A DNA stretch of 64,000 nucleotides, from the NCBI RefSeq assembly GCF_002979435.1, contig NZ_PCOV01000005.1, positions 124,001-188,000 on the forward strand, in the 5' to 3' direction. Made by a program: the position numbers and the translations under genes. Numbering within the stretch: position 1 is the first letter of the stretch; every line of letters starts with the position of its first letter. This document shows, piece by piece, positions 26,613-34,933 of this stretch. The stretch is from Microbacterium sp. MYb66. Its GTDB lineage: Bacteria > Actinomycetota > Actinomycetes > Actinomycetales > Microbacteriaceae. Below the pieces are notes generated by a model. It did not search any database. It saw only the letters and a list, made by a program, of their open reading frames with translations, and was not told where the DNA came from.

Positions 26613-26627
26613 CCAACCACGGGATGA
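26613..26627 (-). promoter_or_regulatory. Operator of the FtsX-type ABC operon
   Basis: CCAACCACGGGATGA matches 24447-24461 at 13 of 15 positions (CAACC-N3-GGATG, one palindrome mismatch). It lies 23 nt from TAGCGT on the minus strand, exactly as at the other operon. Confidence 0.55.
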
Positions 26628-26665
26628 GGTCTTCGGCTCTCTCGAGGTCGGCTAGCGTGGGGCGC

Positions 26666-26719
26666 ATGACTCTCCGTTCGCATGTCTCCTACAGCCGTGC
26701 CGAGGGCGGTGCCGCATGA
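26666..26719 (+). CDS. Possible 17-aa leader peptide before the ankyrin gene
   Basis: ATG at 26666 lies seven bases after TAGCGT (26653-26658), so a leaderless transcript would start here. The 17-codon frame (MTLRSHVSYSRAEGGAA) ends in an ATGA overlap with the ankyrin ATG, which itself has no ribosome site. A translational-coupling leader is plausible. No homology is claimed. Confidence 0.35.
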   Translation: MTLRSHVSYSRAEGGAA

Positions 26720-27276
26720 GCACCGACGTGTGGATCCTCGCGGCGAACGCGCCCTTCGACGAGTTCGTCGCCGCGTTCCAGCCGGGCGACGCCGGGCGTG
26801 ACTTCGGTGAGCAGACCCTGCTGCACCGCGCTCTGACCCACGGCGACCTGTCGGCACGCGTGGCGATCAGTTCGTTCCTGCTCGATGAGGGGGCCGATGC
26901 CACCGCCCTCTCCGGCGTCGGTGGCGAGCGGAACACGGTGCTGCACGCCTTGCTCGGCCGGGGAGACCACGACGTTCCGGCGGAGGCGCCGTTGCTGCGC
27001 CGGCTCATCGAGGCGGGTGCCGACATCAATCACTTCTCCGGTCGTTTCCGCACTCCGCTGCTCACGATCGCCCGTCAGGCGAAGTTCTCGGATGCCACGC
27101 TGTCACCGTTCTACGACGTGTTCTTCGAACAGCCGCACCTCGATCTGCTCGCCACCGCGAAGGATGGGCGATCGGTGCACGAGAGCATCCAGCTCATGCG
27201 CGAACCACATCGTTCCGACCTGAAGCGCCGTGCGGCCGACTACCTCGCGGAGCGCGGCCAGGGGGGAGCACGATGA
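26716..27276 (+). CDS. Ankyrin-repeat protein
   Basis: 186 residues with two clear ankyrin-like units: TLLHRALTHGD...LLDEGAD near 34-62 and TVLHALLGRGD...LIEAGADIN near 74-105. No signal peptide or membrane helix, so probably cytoplasmic and protein-binding. Partner unknown. It is separate from the minus-strand ABC genes, though their promoters lie back to back. Confidence 0.7.
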   Translation: MSTDVWILAANAPFDEFVAAFQPGDAGRDFGEQTLLHRALTHGDLSARVAISSFLLDEGADATALSGVGGERNTVLHALLGRGDHDVPAEAPLLRRLIEAGADINHFSGRFRTPLLTIARQAKFSDATLSPFYDVFFEQPHLDLLATAKDGRSVHESIQLMREPHRSDLKRRAADYLAERGQGGAR

Positions 27277-27388
27277 GGCCCGGGTACATGGCCGGTTCGG
27301 TGGCGCGCTGGTCTCCGGAGAAGGACGCCGCGGCGAGCCGCTGTGGGAGCCGGCCGCATCAGTCGCTGAGGGTTCGTGACCAGAGGGC

Positions 27389-28330
27389 TCACCCGAGCAG
27401 TTCCACACCGAAACCCGACACGACGGTGCGCAGCTCGGCGAGGTAGCGCTGCGCCTGCTCGGTGAGGGGGATCGCGGCGTGGCCGATCCATCCGATCTCG
27501 ATGCGCTCGTCGACGTCGAGCGGGATGGCGACGATCTCGGGGTCGAGGTCGTCGCTGATGATGCCCGTCGAGATGGTGTAGCCATCGAGTCCGATCATGA
27601 GGTTGAAGATCGTCGCGCGGTCGGACACCCGGATGTCCTGCGGGCTCGAGAGCGTCGAGAGGATCTCCTCGGCGAAGTAGAAGGAGTTGTTCGCGCCCTG
27701 ATCGAAGGTCAGACGCGGTACCCCGGCGAGGTCGTCGAGGGTCACGCGATCCCGCGAGGCGAGGGGGTTCTTGCGGGAGATGAAGATGTGCGGTTCGGCG
27801 ATGAAGAGCGGGTGGAACGCGAGGCCGGAGTCGCGGAGCAGCTTGTCGATCACGTTGCGGTTGAAGTCGTTGCGGTAGAGGATCCCCAACTCGCTGCGGA
27901 GGGTGCGGACGTCTTCGATGATGTCCCAGGTCCGCGTCTCCCGCAGCGAGAACTCGTACTCGGCCGCCGAGGTCGCCTTCACCATCCGCACCAACGCGTC
28001 GACCGCGAACGAGTAGTGCTGCGTCGACACTCCGAGCAGACGTCGTGACGGCGGCCGGTCGAGGTAGCGCTGTTCGAGGAGCGCGACCTGCTCGACGACC
28101 TGCCTGGCGTACCCGAGGAACTCCACGCCATCCGTGGTGAGCGTCACGCCGCGCGCGGAGCGGAGGAGGAGCACGCGCCCCACTCGGCTCTCGAGGTCTT
28201 TCATCGCCGCCGACATCGTCGGCTGCGCGACGTAGAGCAGGTCGGCGGCGGCACTGATCGACCCTTCCGCGGCGACCTCGATGTAGTAGGTGAGTTGCTG
28301 CAGCGTGATGCCACTCGAACGCTTCGCCAT
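27389..28330 (-). CDS. LysR-family regulator of mesXD
   Basis: 313 residues. N-terminal winged helix-turn-helix (LQQLTYYIEVAAEGSISAAA), long linker helix and a periplasmic-binding-like effector domain. Divergent from mesX with a 64-bp gap containing a perfect CTATGC-N4-GCATAG palindrome. Likely controls the methionine-synthase operon, perhaps in response to homocysteine or methionine status. The effector is inference. Confidence 0.85.
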   Translation of the reverse strand: MAKRSSGITLQQLTYYIEVAAEGSISAAADLLYVAQPTMSAAMKDLESRVGRVLLLRSARGVTLTTDGVEFLGYARQVVEQVALLEQRYLDRPPSRRLLGVSTQHYSFAVDALVRMVKATSAAEYEFSLRETRTWDIIEDVRTLRSELGILYRNDFNRNVIDKLLRDSGLAFHPLFIAEPHIFISRKNPLASRDRVTLDDLAGVPRLTFDQGANNSFYFAEEILSTLSSPQDIRVSDRATIFNLMIGLDGYTISTGIISDDLDPEIVAIPLDVDERIEIGWIGHAAIPLTEQAQRYLAELRTVVSGFGVELLG

Positions 28331-28339
28331 AGGCTCAGA

Positions 28340-28355
28340 CTATGCCATCGCATAG
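28340..28355. promoter_or_regulatory. LysR binding-site palindrome
   Basis: CTATGC-CATC-GCATAG, a perfect 6+4+6 inverted repeat ten bases from the lysR start, with T-N12-A symmetry close to the LysR consensus. Confidence 0.6.
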
Positions 28356-28394
28356 CCAGAGCACATTTCTCGATAGGACCCCTGAGGCCGCACC

Positions 28395-29456
28395 ATGGAG
28401 GCATCCCCTTTCGCGAGGCCGAGCCCGGCCGATCAGCTCACCGATTGGCACCTCATGGCCCACGACTTCACGTTCCGCATCACGACGACCCGCTTCGACG
28501 AGGACTACTCGCCGTCGGACAGCTCTCGGATCACCACGAACTTCGCCAACCTCGCGCGGGGGGAGCATCGTCAGCAGAATCTCCGCAACGCTCTGACGAT
28601 GATCGACCGTCGATTCAACGACCTGGCGCACTGGGACAACCTGAACGCGGACCGCTACACCCTCGAACTCGAGATCATCTCGGTCGCGGTCCAGTTCGCC
28701 GCAGAGGGGGAGGACCAGGAGTTCCCGCTGCTCGAGGTCCTGGACATCCAGATCGTCGACCGTCTCACCGGAAAGCGCAGCCACGGCATCGTGGGGAACA
28801 ACTTCTCGTCCTACGTGCGCGACTTCGACTTCAGTGTGCGACTGCCGGCGGCCAGCGAGGCTGCAGGGGGGTTCAGCGTTCCGGCTGATTTCGGCGACCT
28901 GCACGGCAAGCTCTTCCAGCATTTCCTCGACTCGGAGGCCTACCGGGAGCGCTTCACCGTGTCGCCCGTGATCTGCATCAGCGTCTCGACGAGCAAGACC
29001 TACCGTCGCACCGAGAATCACCACCCGATCCTCGGAGTCGAGTACGAGCAGAAGGATCCGTCGCTGACCGACGAGTATTTCGGCAAGATGGGGCTCTCGG
29101 TCCGGTACTTCATGCCCCGCGGCAGCGTCGCGCCGCTGGCGTTCTACTTCCGCGGCGATCTGCTCGGCGACTACACGAACCTCCAGCTCATCGGCACGAT
29201 CAGCACGATGGAGACGTTCCAGAAGATCTACCGACCGGAGATCTACAACGCGAACTCGGCAGCCGCGAGCATCTACCGGCCGACCCTGGAACAGCAGGAC
29301 TATTCGGTGACGAAGATCGCCTACGACCGCGACGAGCGCAGCCGGCTCGCGACCGAGCAGGGGAAGTATGCAGACGAGCACCTCATGAAGCCGCACGGTG
29401 AGCTGCTCGAGCAGTGGGCCGCCGGCTCCGCCGCCTCGCTGGTCTCCGTCGGATGA
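28395..29456 (+). CDS. mesX: MesX (DUF1852), putative oxygenase partner of MesD
   Basis: 353 residues as called; ATG at 28395 has GAGG seven bases upstream. Conserved sequence seems to begin at an internal ATG (28455, MAHDFTFRITTTRFDE), which would give 333 residues, nearer the usual family length. DUF1852 proteins accompany MesD and are known to be needed for its oxygen-dependent methionine synthesis. No standard cofactor motif is evident by eye. The stop lies 20 nt before the mesD start, so the two form an operon. Confidence 0.8.
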   Translation: MEASPFARPSPADQLTDWHLMAHDFTFRITTTRFDEDYSPSDSSRITTNFANLARGEHRQQNLRNALTMIDRRFNDLAHWDNLNADRYTLELEIISVAVQFAAEGEDQEFPLLEVLDIQIVDRLTGKRSHGIVGNNFSSYVRDFDFSVRLPAASEAAGGFSVPADFGDLHGKLFQHFLDSEAYRERFTVSPVICISVSTSKTYRRTENHHPILGVEYEQKDPSLTDEYFGKMGLSVRYFMPRGSVAPLAFYFRGDLLGDYTNLQLIGTISTMETFQKIYRPEIYNANSAAASIYRPTLEQQDYSVTKIAYDRDERSRLATEQGKYADEHLMKPHGELLEQWAAGSAASLVSVG

Positions 29457-29476
29457 CCCACGGAGAATCGCCGATC

Positions 29477-30514
29477 ATGCACACGCTTCTTCCCACCTCG
29501 ATCGTCGGCAGTCTTCCGAAGCCGTCCTGGCTGGCCGAGCCGGAGACGCTCTGGTCTCCGTGGAAACTGCAGGGTGACGCCCTGGTCGAGGGCACGCAGG
29601 ATGCGCTCCGCATCGCCGTCCAGGAGCAGCACCGGGCCGGCATCGACATCATCAGCGACGGCGAGCAATCACGCCAGCACTTCGTCACGACGTTCATCGA
29701 GCACCTCTCCGGCGTGGACTTCGACCAGCGGGAGACGGTCCGGATCCGTGACCGGTACGACGCCAGCGTGCCGACGGTCGTCGGCGCCGTGAGCCGCGAG
29801 AAGCCCGTGTTCGTCGAGGATGCGAAGTTCCTCCGCCAGCAGACCGATCAGCCCATCAAATGGGCCCTGCCCGGTCCGATGACGATGATCGACACGCTCT
29901 ACGATCGCCACTACAAGAGCCGCGAGAAGCTGGCCTGGGAGTTCGCGACGATCCTCAATCAGGAGGCGAAGGAGCTCGAGGCCGCCGGGGTGGACATCAT
30001 CCAGTTCGACGAGCCGGCGTTCAACGTCTTTTTCGACGACGTGCAGGACTGGGGCGTGGCGGCGCTCGAGAGGGCGGCCGAAGGGCTGCGCGCGGAGACC
30101 GTGGTGCACATCTGTTACGGGTACGGGATCAAAGCGAACAACGACTGGAAGGCGACCCTCGGAGCCGAGTGGCGGCAGTACGAGAAGTCGTTCCCGCTCC
30201 TGCAGCGATCGACCATAGACATCGTCTCGCTGGAGAGCCACCATTCGCACGTCCCCCTGGACCTCATCGAGCTCATCCGGGGCAAGAAGGTCATGCTCGG
30301 AGCCATCGACGTTGCCAGCCAGACGATCGAGACCCCGGAGGAGGTCGCCGACACCCTCCGCAACGCGCTCCGCTTCGTCGACGCGGACAAGCTCATCCCG
30401 AGCACGAACTGCGGCTTGGCACCGTTGTCACGTGACGTGGCACACGGCAAGCTGCAAGCACTCAGCGCCGGCGCCGCCCTCCTTCGCGACGAGCTCGCCG
30501 CCGCGAAGCGCTGA
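29477..30514 (+). CDS. mesD: MesD, folate-independent methionine synthase
   Basis: 345 residues, corresponding only to the catalytic barrel of MetE. Starts MHTLLPTSIVGSLPKPSWL and carries the zinc/homocysteine ligands: H and C in VVHICYG and a cysteine in STNCGL, plus SDGEQSR near the active site. MesD enzymes make methionine from homocysteine without methyl-folate and require oxygen and MesX; the methyl donor is uncertain. An ATG at 29453 overlaps the mesX stop as ATGA, but family resemblance starts at 29477, where GGAG lies upstream. Confidence 0.83.
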   Translation: MHTLLPTSIVGSLPKPSWLAEPETLWSPWKLQGDALVEGTQDALRIAVQEQHRAGIDIISDGEQSRQHFVTTFIEHLSGVDFDQRETVRIRDRYDASVPTVVGAVSREKPVFVEDAKFLRQQTDQPIKWALPGPMTMIDTLYDRHYKSREKLAWEFATILNQEAKELEAAGVDIIQFDEPAFNVFFDDVQDWGVAALERAAEGLRAETVVHICYGYGIKANNDWKATLGAEWRQYEKSFPLLQRSTIDIVSLESHHSHVPLDLIELIRGKKVMLGAIDVASQTIETPEEVADTLRNALRFVDADKLIPSTNCGLAPLSRDVAHGKLQALSAGAALLRDELAAAKR

Positions 30515-30592
30515 CCGGCTCCGAGGCTCAGCGGCGAGCCGAAGACACCGGCGTTCCTCCTGAGGCAGACGCGCGGCGGCCGCTCGACCGAA

Positions 30593-31312
30593 TCACGCGG
30601 CCGGGATCGGCCAGCGCACGCCTTCGGTCTTGTAGATGCCCTCGCCGCCCCACTGCACGCTGACGGCATCGAGGCCCTCCGGGACGAGGAAGATCTTGCA
30701 CCCCTGGTAGACATCCCCGACTTCTTGGGGGAAGTCCGATGCCGCCGGTTCCCGCGCGCAGAACGTGTCGGTCTTCGACGGGCCGAGGCCGCCGACGATG
30801 ATCGGGATGTCGGCGAGGGAGCCGTCGGACAGGACCAGCTGGACCGCAGTCACGGCCGGATACATGCGCTCACCTTCGAGGAGCGCGTACTGATAGTCGA
30901 CGTAGAGGGGCGTGACGTCGCCCAGCTTCGCCCGCTCGTCGTCGGGGACGTAGGCGAAGTCCGCCTCGAGGTCGCCCGGCGTCGCAGACACGGGCACGAC
31001 ACCGACCGTCATCGTGGTCTGGTCCGAGGGCCACTCACGACCGACCACCGCCCATTCCCCGTCGCCGAGCATGGTGCCGGCGGGCGTCGTCGGCGTGGCA
31101 GCCGGAAGGGGGGACAGCGGTTCGACGAGAGCCTCGAGACGCTGCTCGGCCAGTTGCGCCTGATACCGCTCCTCGACACTCGCCGTCGGAGTCGCCTCGG
31201 TGGGAGGCGCCGAAGGCGAGCATCCCGCCAGGAGCGCCGCCACCGCGATCGTCACAGCTCCTGTTCGCGCTCGTCCTGCAAGGATCCCGGTGTTCTTTCT
31301 CGGCTCGCTCAT
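30593..31312 (-). CDS. Lipoprotein of unknown function
   Basis: 239 residues with a lipoprotein signal peptide: basic N-terminus, hydrophobic core and lipobox LLAGC with the cysteine near residue 31, followed by a Pro/Thr-rich linker. The mature domain has two cysteines (FCAREP and YQGCK) that could form a disulfide. I do not recognise the domain. TAGCGT lies exactly six bases before the ATG, so the transcript is probably leaderless. Confidence 0.65.
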   Translation of the reverse strand: MSEPRKNTGILAGRARTGAVTIAVAALLAGCSPSAPPTEATPTASVEERYQAQLAEQRLEALVEPLSPLPAATPTTPAGTMLGDGEWAVVGREWPSDQTTMTVGVVPVSATPGDLEADFAYVPDDERAKLGDVTPLYVDYQYALLEGERMYPAVTAVQLVLSDGSLADIPIIVGGLGPSKTDTFCAREPAASDFPQEVGDVYQGCKIFLVPEGLDAVSVQWGGEGIYKTEGVRWPIPAA

Positions 31313-31351
31313 CCTTCAACGCTATCCAAGTCCCGACGGTCAACCCCCTCA

Positions 31352-31375
31352 CGTACGCGCGGCAGTCCGCGTACG
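31352..31375. promoter_or_regulatory. 8-bp inverted repeat upstream of the tiny-gene operon
   Basis: CGTACGCG (31352-31359) and CGCGTACG (31368-31375) with an 8-nt centre. TACGGT at 31372-31377 could be the -10 of the following gene, making the palindrome a likely operator. Confidence 0.5.
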
Positions 31376-31402
31376 GTCATCGAAACCGACAGAGGAGAGA
31401 TC

Positions 31403-31555
31403 ATGAGCGATCCGAAGAACACGCACGGCACCCCCGGCGCCGACGAAGAAGCAGACACCGCATCCGGCGGCGCCCCGGAGAGCACGGAAGAGATGCTCGA
31501 GGAGGAGACCACCGACGAGAACGGGAAGCCCCTCGAGAACCCGTCGGGCGGCTGA
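31403..31555 (+). CDS. Small acidic protein (50 aa)
   Basis: 50 residues, very rich in Glu, Asp, Thr and Gly with no hydrophobic core (SDPKNTHGTPGADEEAD...), so probably disordered. GGAGAG sits seven bases before the ATG, and codon use is like neighbours. Followed three bases later by a 32-codon membrane peptide gene. Function unknown. Confidence 0.6.
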   Translation: MSDPKNTHGTPGADEEADTASGGAPESTEEMLEEETTDENGKPLENPSGG

Positions 31556-31558
31556 ACC

Positions 31559-31657
31559 ATGCCCAAATGGGTGGCCTGGATGCTGGTGGGGAGCGTGGCG
31601 ACGATCGCGTTCTTCGCGGGTGTCCGGGTGGGGCTTCCGCCTCAGCGCGAGAGATGA
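31559..31657 (+). CDS. Tiny single-helix membrane protein (32 aa)
   Basis: 32 codons: MPKWVAWMLVGSVATIAF then FAGVRVGLPPQRER. One transmembrane helix with basic ends. It begins three bases after the stop of the 50-aa gene, so it is probably co-translated. GC skew at third positions is coding-like. No family recognised; could still be chance. Confidence 0.45.
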   Translation: MPKWVAWMLVGSVATIAFFAGVRVGLPPQRER

Positions 31658-32026
31658 ACGGCGGGTGCGATCAGGCTGGACCGCCGCCGCGCAGCGAAGC
31701 CCCCGCCCGCGAGGCGACGGCCCTCAACCCGCACCACCCTTCCGGTGGCGGGCTGGCCTTGCCCCTCCGACCATGACGTTATGTGATCACCTCCGGGCGC
31801 GCCCGGGGGTTGCATCCCCGCGCGAGCTGAGATAGGTCGGAGTCGTTTACTCCATCCGTCGACAGCGGGCAACCCCCGCGACGGCCGGACCGACCCTTCG
31901 TACGATCTGAGGACGGAGCGAGACGTCCCCAGCGACTCGTCTTCCGTTCTCGCCGGCGGCCACGCGCACAAGTCCCCACTTGCGTGGCCGCCGGATCTCT
32001 TCCATCGCAGCCTTCGAAGGAACTTC
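31658..32026. other. Intergenic region with long inverted repeat
   Basis: About 370 bp without a credible gene. Main feature is a 13-bp perfect inverted repeat, 31953-31965 with 31982-31994, whose 16-nt loop contains a second AAGT-CCCC-ACTT stem. CCGGGCGCGCCCGG at 31793-31806 is also palindromic but may be GC chance. Confidence 0.5.
31953..31994. terminator. 13-bp stem hairpin upstream of the glycan locus
   Basis: Perfect 13-bp stem and structured loop, with no T-run. It separates the tiny-gene operon from the promoter at 32027, so termination or insulation is likely. Confidence 0.4.
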
Positions 32027-32078
32027 TCGACAGCACTGCGCTGCACTGATATAAATCACACACAAAGTTTTTTAACTT
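32027..32078 (+). promoter_or_regulatory. Promoter and ROK-type operator of the CBM protein gene
   Basis: -35 TCGACA (32027-32032), 17-bp spacer, -10 TATAAA (32050-32055). Just downstream is AAGTT-TTTT-AACTT (32065-32078), an AT-rich palindrome of the kind bound by ROK repressors, placed to block transcription. Confidence 0.6.
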
Positions 32079-32096
32079 CTCCGGAAGGAATGTGTC

Positions 32097-34889
32097 GTGA
32101 TCACAATGTCCAAACGCAGTGTCGCGGGTGGCGCCGTCCTCGCGGTCTCGGCCGTGCTGGTCGTAGGCACCCTGCAACCCGCTCATGCTGATCCCCCGTC
32201 AGCCGAACTCGTCGTCAAGACGTTCACCGACACTCACGAGGTCATCCACGGCAACCCCCTGACGGGCACCGCCTTCGACATCAACACGAAGGCGCTGTTT
32301 ACGGCCGATCCCGCGATCGACGACTTCCTCGACGGCACCGTCGACATCCCGGACGACGCCGACATCGTGCGGGTGCACATCAGCTGGTCCGACTTCGAGC
32401 AGACCGCCGACTCCTACACCTGGGACCGCATCGACGACTTCCTCGATCGCGTCGCCGACCAGGGGAAGCAGGCCGAGGTGCAACTGCTCATGTCCGAGAG
32501 CCCCTCGCCGAGCGAGACCGGGACGTTCCCGTATGTCTACCCGCCGGCCTGGCTCTTCGACGTCAAGAACGTGCCGTACCGCGACGCTCCTTACGGGGAC
32601 GGCACCTACACGACGAAGCAGCCCTTGTACTACGACCCCGGCTACCTCACCGAGCTCGACGACGCGGTGAGCGCGTTCGCCGACCGATACGACGGACACG
32701 CCGGCATCGCCTGGGTCGACCTGCGTGCCTTCGCGCTGTTCGGGGAATGGTCTGGGTGGAACGACGCCTCGCATTTCCCGTGGCCTGACGCGGCGACGCG
32801 GACCTCGACCCTCCACGCCATCATCGACATCTACCGCGATGCCTTCACAGAGACCATGGTCACGATGCAGAATGCCGGGGCCTCGGTCGACCCCACCGAC
32901 CCGGATGCCGACACCCAGGCCAAGCGCTTCTCGGCCTTCGCGTTCGACTACGGCGCCGAAGAGCAGAACTGGGGCTTCCGCAGCGACACGGTGAACGCCT
33001 CCGGCTACTGGATGGAGTACAGCACCTGGGGTCAGTCCTCGTGGAACAACCGGAAGCTCCGGCGCTCCCACATCCAGGCCTCCGAGGGGGCCGGATGGGC
33101 GAACCCGCTGTACATGCTCAACGATCCCCGCCGCGTGGTGATGAACGCACTGGAGGACTACCGCACGAACTTGCAGGGGATCAACAACACGTCGTTCGCG
33201 CAGTGGGAAGACATGAAGGATGCCTACGGCGAGTGGTTCACGACGCTCGGCCGGTACTCCGGCTACCGTCTGCTGCTGGAAGAGGCCTCCTGGAGCAGCC
33301 ACGTTGCTCCAGGCGGCGAGTTCCGGCTCGCGCAGACGTGGACCAACACCGGGTACGGCTTCAGCCCGCGCGACTATCCTCTGGAGGTCTCGTTCGTGGA
33401 CTCGACCGGTGCCGAGGTGTGGTCGGGGACGGACGACGACTTCACGCTGCGCCGCCTGTTCAAGGGCGACTACGAGGATCGAGTGTCCGCCTTCACGCTG
33501 CCCGCCGGGCTCGCCGCCGGCGAGTACGAGATCAGGGTCGCGCTCGTCGAGGACGGTGAGCCGCGCATCCTCCTGCCGATGCCCGGCGGCGAGGACCGGA
33601 CGTATCCGGTGGGCACGGTGACGGTCGCCGCCGGCGTCGCGCCGGCAGCCGTCGACTCCACGCGTGCGCAATTCATCGTCCAGGCGGAGGACTACACGGA
33701 CGTCAACGGCGCCTACGGTGTGTACGACGCTCTCGAAGGAGGACACGACGAGGTCTACTACGAGCACGCGGGGCAGTGGACCGAGTACGACAACGTCTAC
33801 GTCCCGGAGACCGGCGACTATCGCGTGGAGTTCCGGGTCTCGACCGAGGCCGGGAATCGCTTCAGCCTGGAAGTCGACGGGCAGACAGTGGTCGCGGATG
33901 CCGTCACACCGGCGTCTGGCGGCTATCGCCAGTACACGACCGTCGAGCGGACGGTCCACCTCGAGAAGGGCGAGCACACGCTGCGATTCGTGCGTGGGAG
34001 CATCGATCGGTGGTTCTTCGCCAACTGGTTCCGCTTCACCCTCGACCAGCCGCAATCGCAACGCATCCAGGCTGAGAGCGCGGATGCGGCGTGGGACGTG
34101 TGGCTCGCGGCGACCGAGACCATCGACGACGACGGGACGCCCTCGGTCTCTTGGATCGAGACCGGCGACTATCTCGAGTACCACGACGTCACGATCCCCC
34201 GTACGGGCGACTACCTCCTCGAGATGCGGTATTCCGCCCACTCCGGGGTGCCGGATCGCGGTTTCCGCGTGCTGGCCGACGGAGTGGACGTGAGCGGCGA
34301 GCTGCTGCTGCCGAGCACGGGCGCGATCGAGACCGTGAAGACCGCGGACTTCGTGATCCCGCTGGAGGCCGGTGTGCAGGATCTCCGGATCGAGTGGACG
34401 AGAGCGAACGTCGATGTGCTCTTCAACTGGTTCGCGCTCACGGAGCAGCGCGAGCACGTCGAGCGCATCGAGGGCGAGCACTACTCCTTCCAGTGGAACC
34501 TCGACAAGCTGCAGACGTGGGAGGGGCACGACACCGCGGTGGAGGTCGTCACCGCGCAGGGGCCGGACTCCGTCGACGCGGCGCGTTTCCGTCACGAACG
34601 CGACTTCCTGCGGTTCGACAGCGTCTTCATACCGCAACGCGGCTGGTACGACGTGCGTGTGCGCGTCGCGACACCGGGCGTCGCTCAGACGCTGCTCGTC
34701 GAGGTCGACGGGCAGTCGATCCCGGTGACCGTACCGGCGACGCCCTCGACCGGCGCGTACGTCACGGTCGAGACGCGTGTGAAGCTGCGGGGCGGCATCG
34801 CCGATCTCCGGCTCGTGGCGGGATCCGCGACCCCGACAGGGGGCACCGGTATCGCAGTCGACTGGGTCGAGATCGAGGCGGCGCCCTAG
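32097..34889 (+). CDS. Secreted DUF4832-type glycoside-active protein with three CBM-like modules
   Basis: 930 residues from GTG (AAGGA seven bases upstream). Signal peptide about 1-31, cut after AHA. Residues ~35-440 resemble the TIM-barrel/DUF4832 proteins related to beta-galactosidases, with WVDLRAFALFGEWSGW inside; a beta-sandwich follows. Three successive modules from ~520 each start with an AE/GE motif (IVQAEDY, RIQAESA, RIEGEHY) and end with NWF or DWVEI, as in CBM6/35-like domains. No cell-wall anchor. First in the locus with an importer and dehydrogenases; it probably binds or cuts an external polysaccharide. Substrate unknown. Confidence 0.7.
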   Translation: MITMSKRSVAGGAVLAVSAVLVVGTLQPAHADPPSAELVVKTFTDTHEVIHGNPLTGTAFDINTKALFTADPAIDDFLDGTVDIPDDADIVRVHISWSDFEQTADSYTWDRIDDFLDRVADQGKQAEVQLLMSESPSPSETGTFPYVYPPAWLFDVKNVPYRDAPYGDGTYTTKQPLYYDPGYLTELDDAVSAFADRYDGHAGIAWVDLRAFALFGEWSGWNDASHFPWPDAATRTSTLHAIIDIYRDAFTETMVTMQNAGASVDPTDPDADTQAKRFSAFAFDYGAEEQNWGFRSDTVNASGYWMEYSTWGQSSWNNRKLRRSHIQASEGAGWANPLYMLNDPRRVVMNALEDYRTNLQGINNTSFAQWEDMKDAYGEWFTTLGRYSGYRLLLEEASWSSHVAPGGEFRLAQTWTNTGYGFSPRDYPLEVSFVDSTGAEVWSGTDDDFTLRRLFKGDYEDRVSAFTLPAGLAAGEYEIRVALVEDGEPRILLPMPGGEDRTYPVGTVTVAAGVAPAAVDSTRAQFIVQAEDYTDVNGAYGVYDALEGGHDEVYYEHAGQWTEYDNVYVPETGDYRVEFRVSTEAGNRFSLEVDGQTVVADAVTPASGGYRQYTTVERTVHLEKGEHTLRFVRGSIDRWFFANWFRFTLDQPQSQRIQAESADAAWDVWLAATETIDDDGTPSVSWIETGDYLEYHDVTIPRTGDYLLEMRYSAHSGVPDRGFRVLADGVDVSGELLLPSTGAIETVKTADFVIPLEAGVQDLRIEWTRANVDVLFNWFALTEQREHVERIEGEHYSFQWNLDKLQTWEGHDTAVEVVTAQGPDSVDAARFRHERDFLRFDSVFIPQRGWYDVRVRVATPGVAQTLLVEVDGQSIPVTVPATPSTGAYVTVETRVKLRGGIADLRLVAGSATPTGGTGIAVDWVEIEAAP

Positions 34890-34906
34890 CAGCCGGGGCG
34901 GGAGGG

Positions 34907-34933
34907 GGTCGTCTCGCTCAGCGGGAGACGACC
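34907..34933. terminator. Hairpin between convergent CBM and ROK genes
   Basis: 9-bp perfect stem (34907-34915 with 34925-34933) and 9-nt loop. The right arm overlaps the last ROK codons. A shared terminator is likely. Confidence 0.55.
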
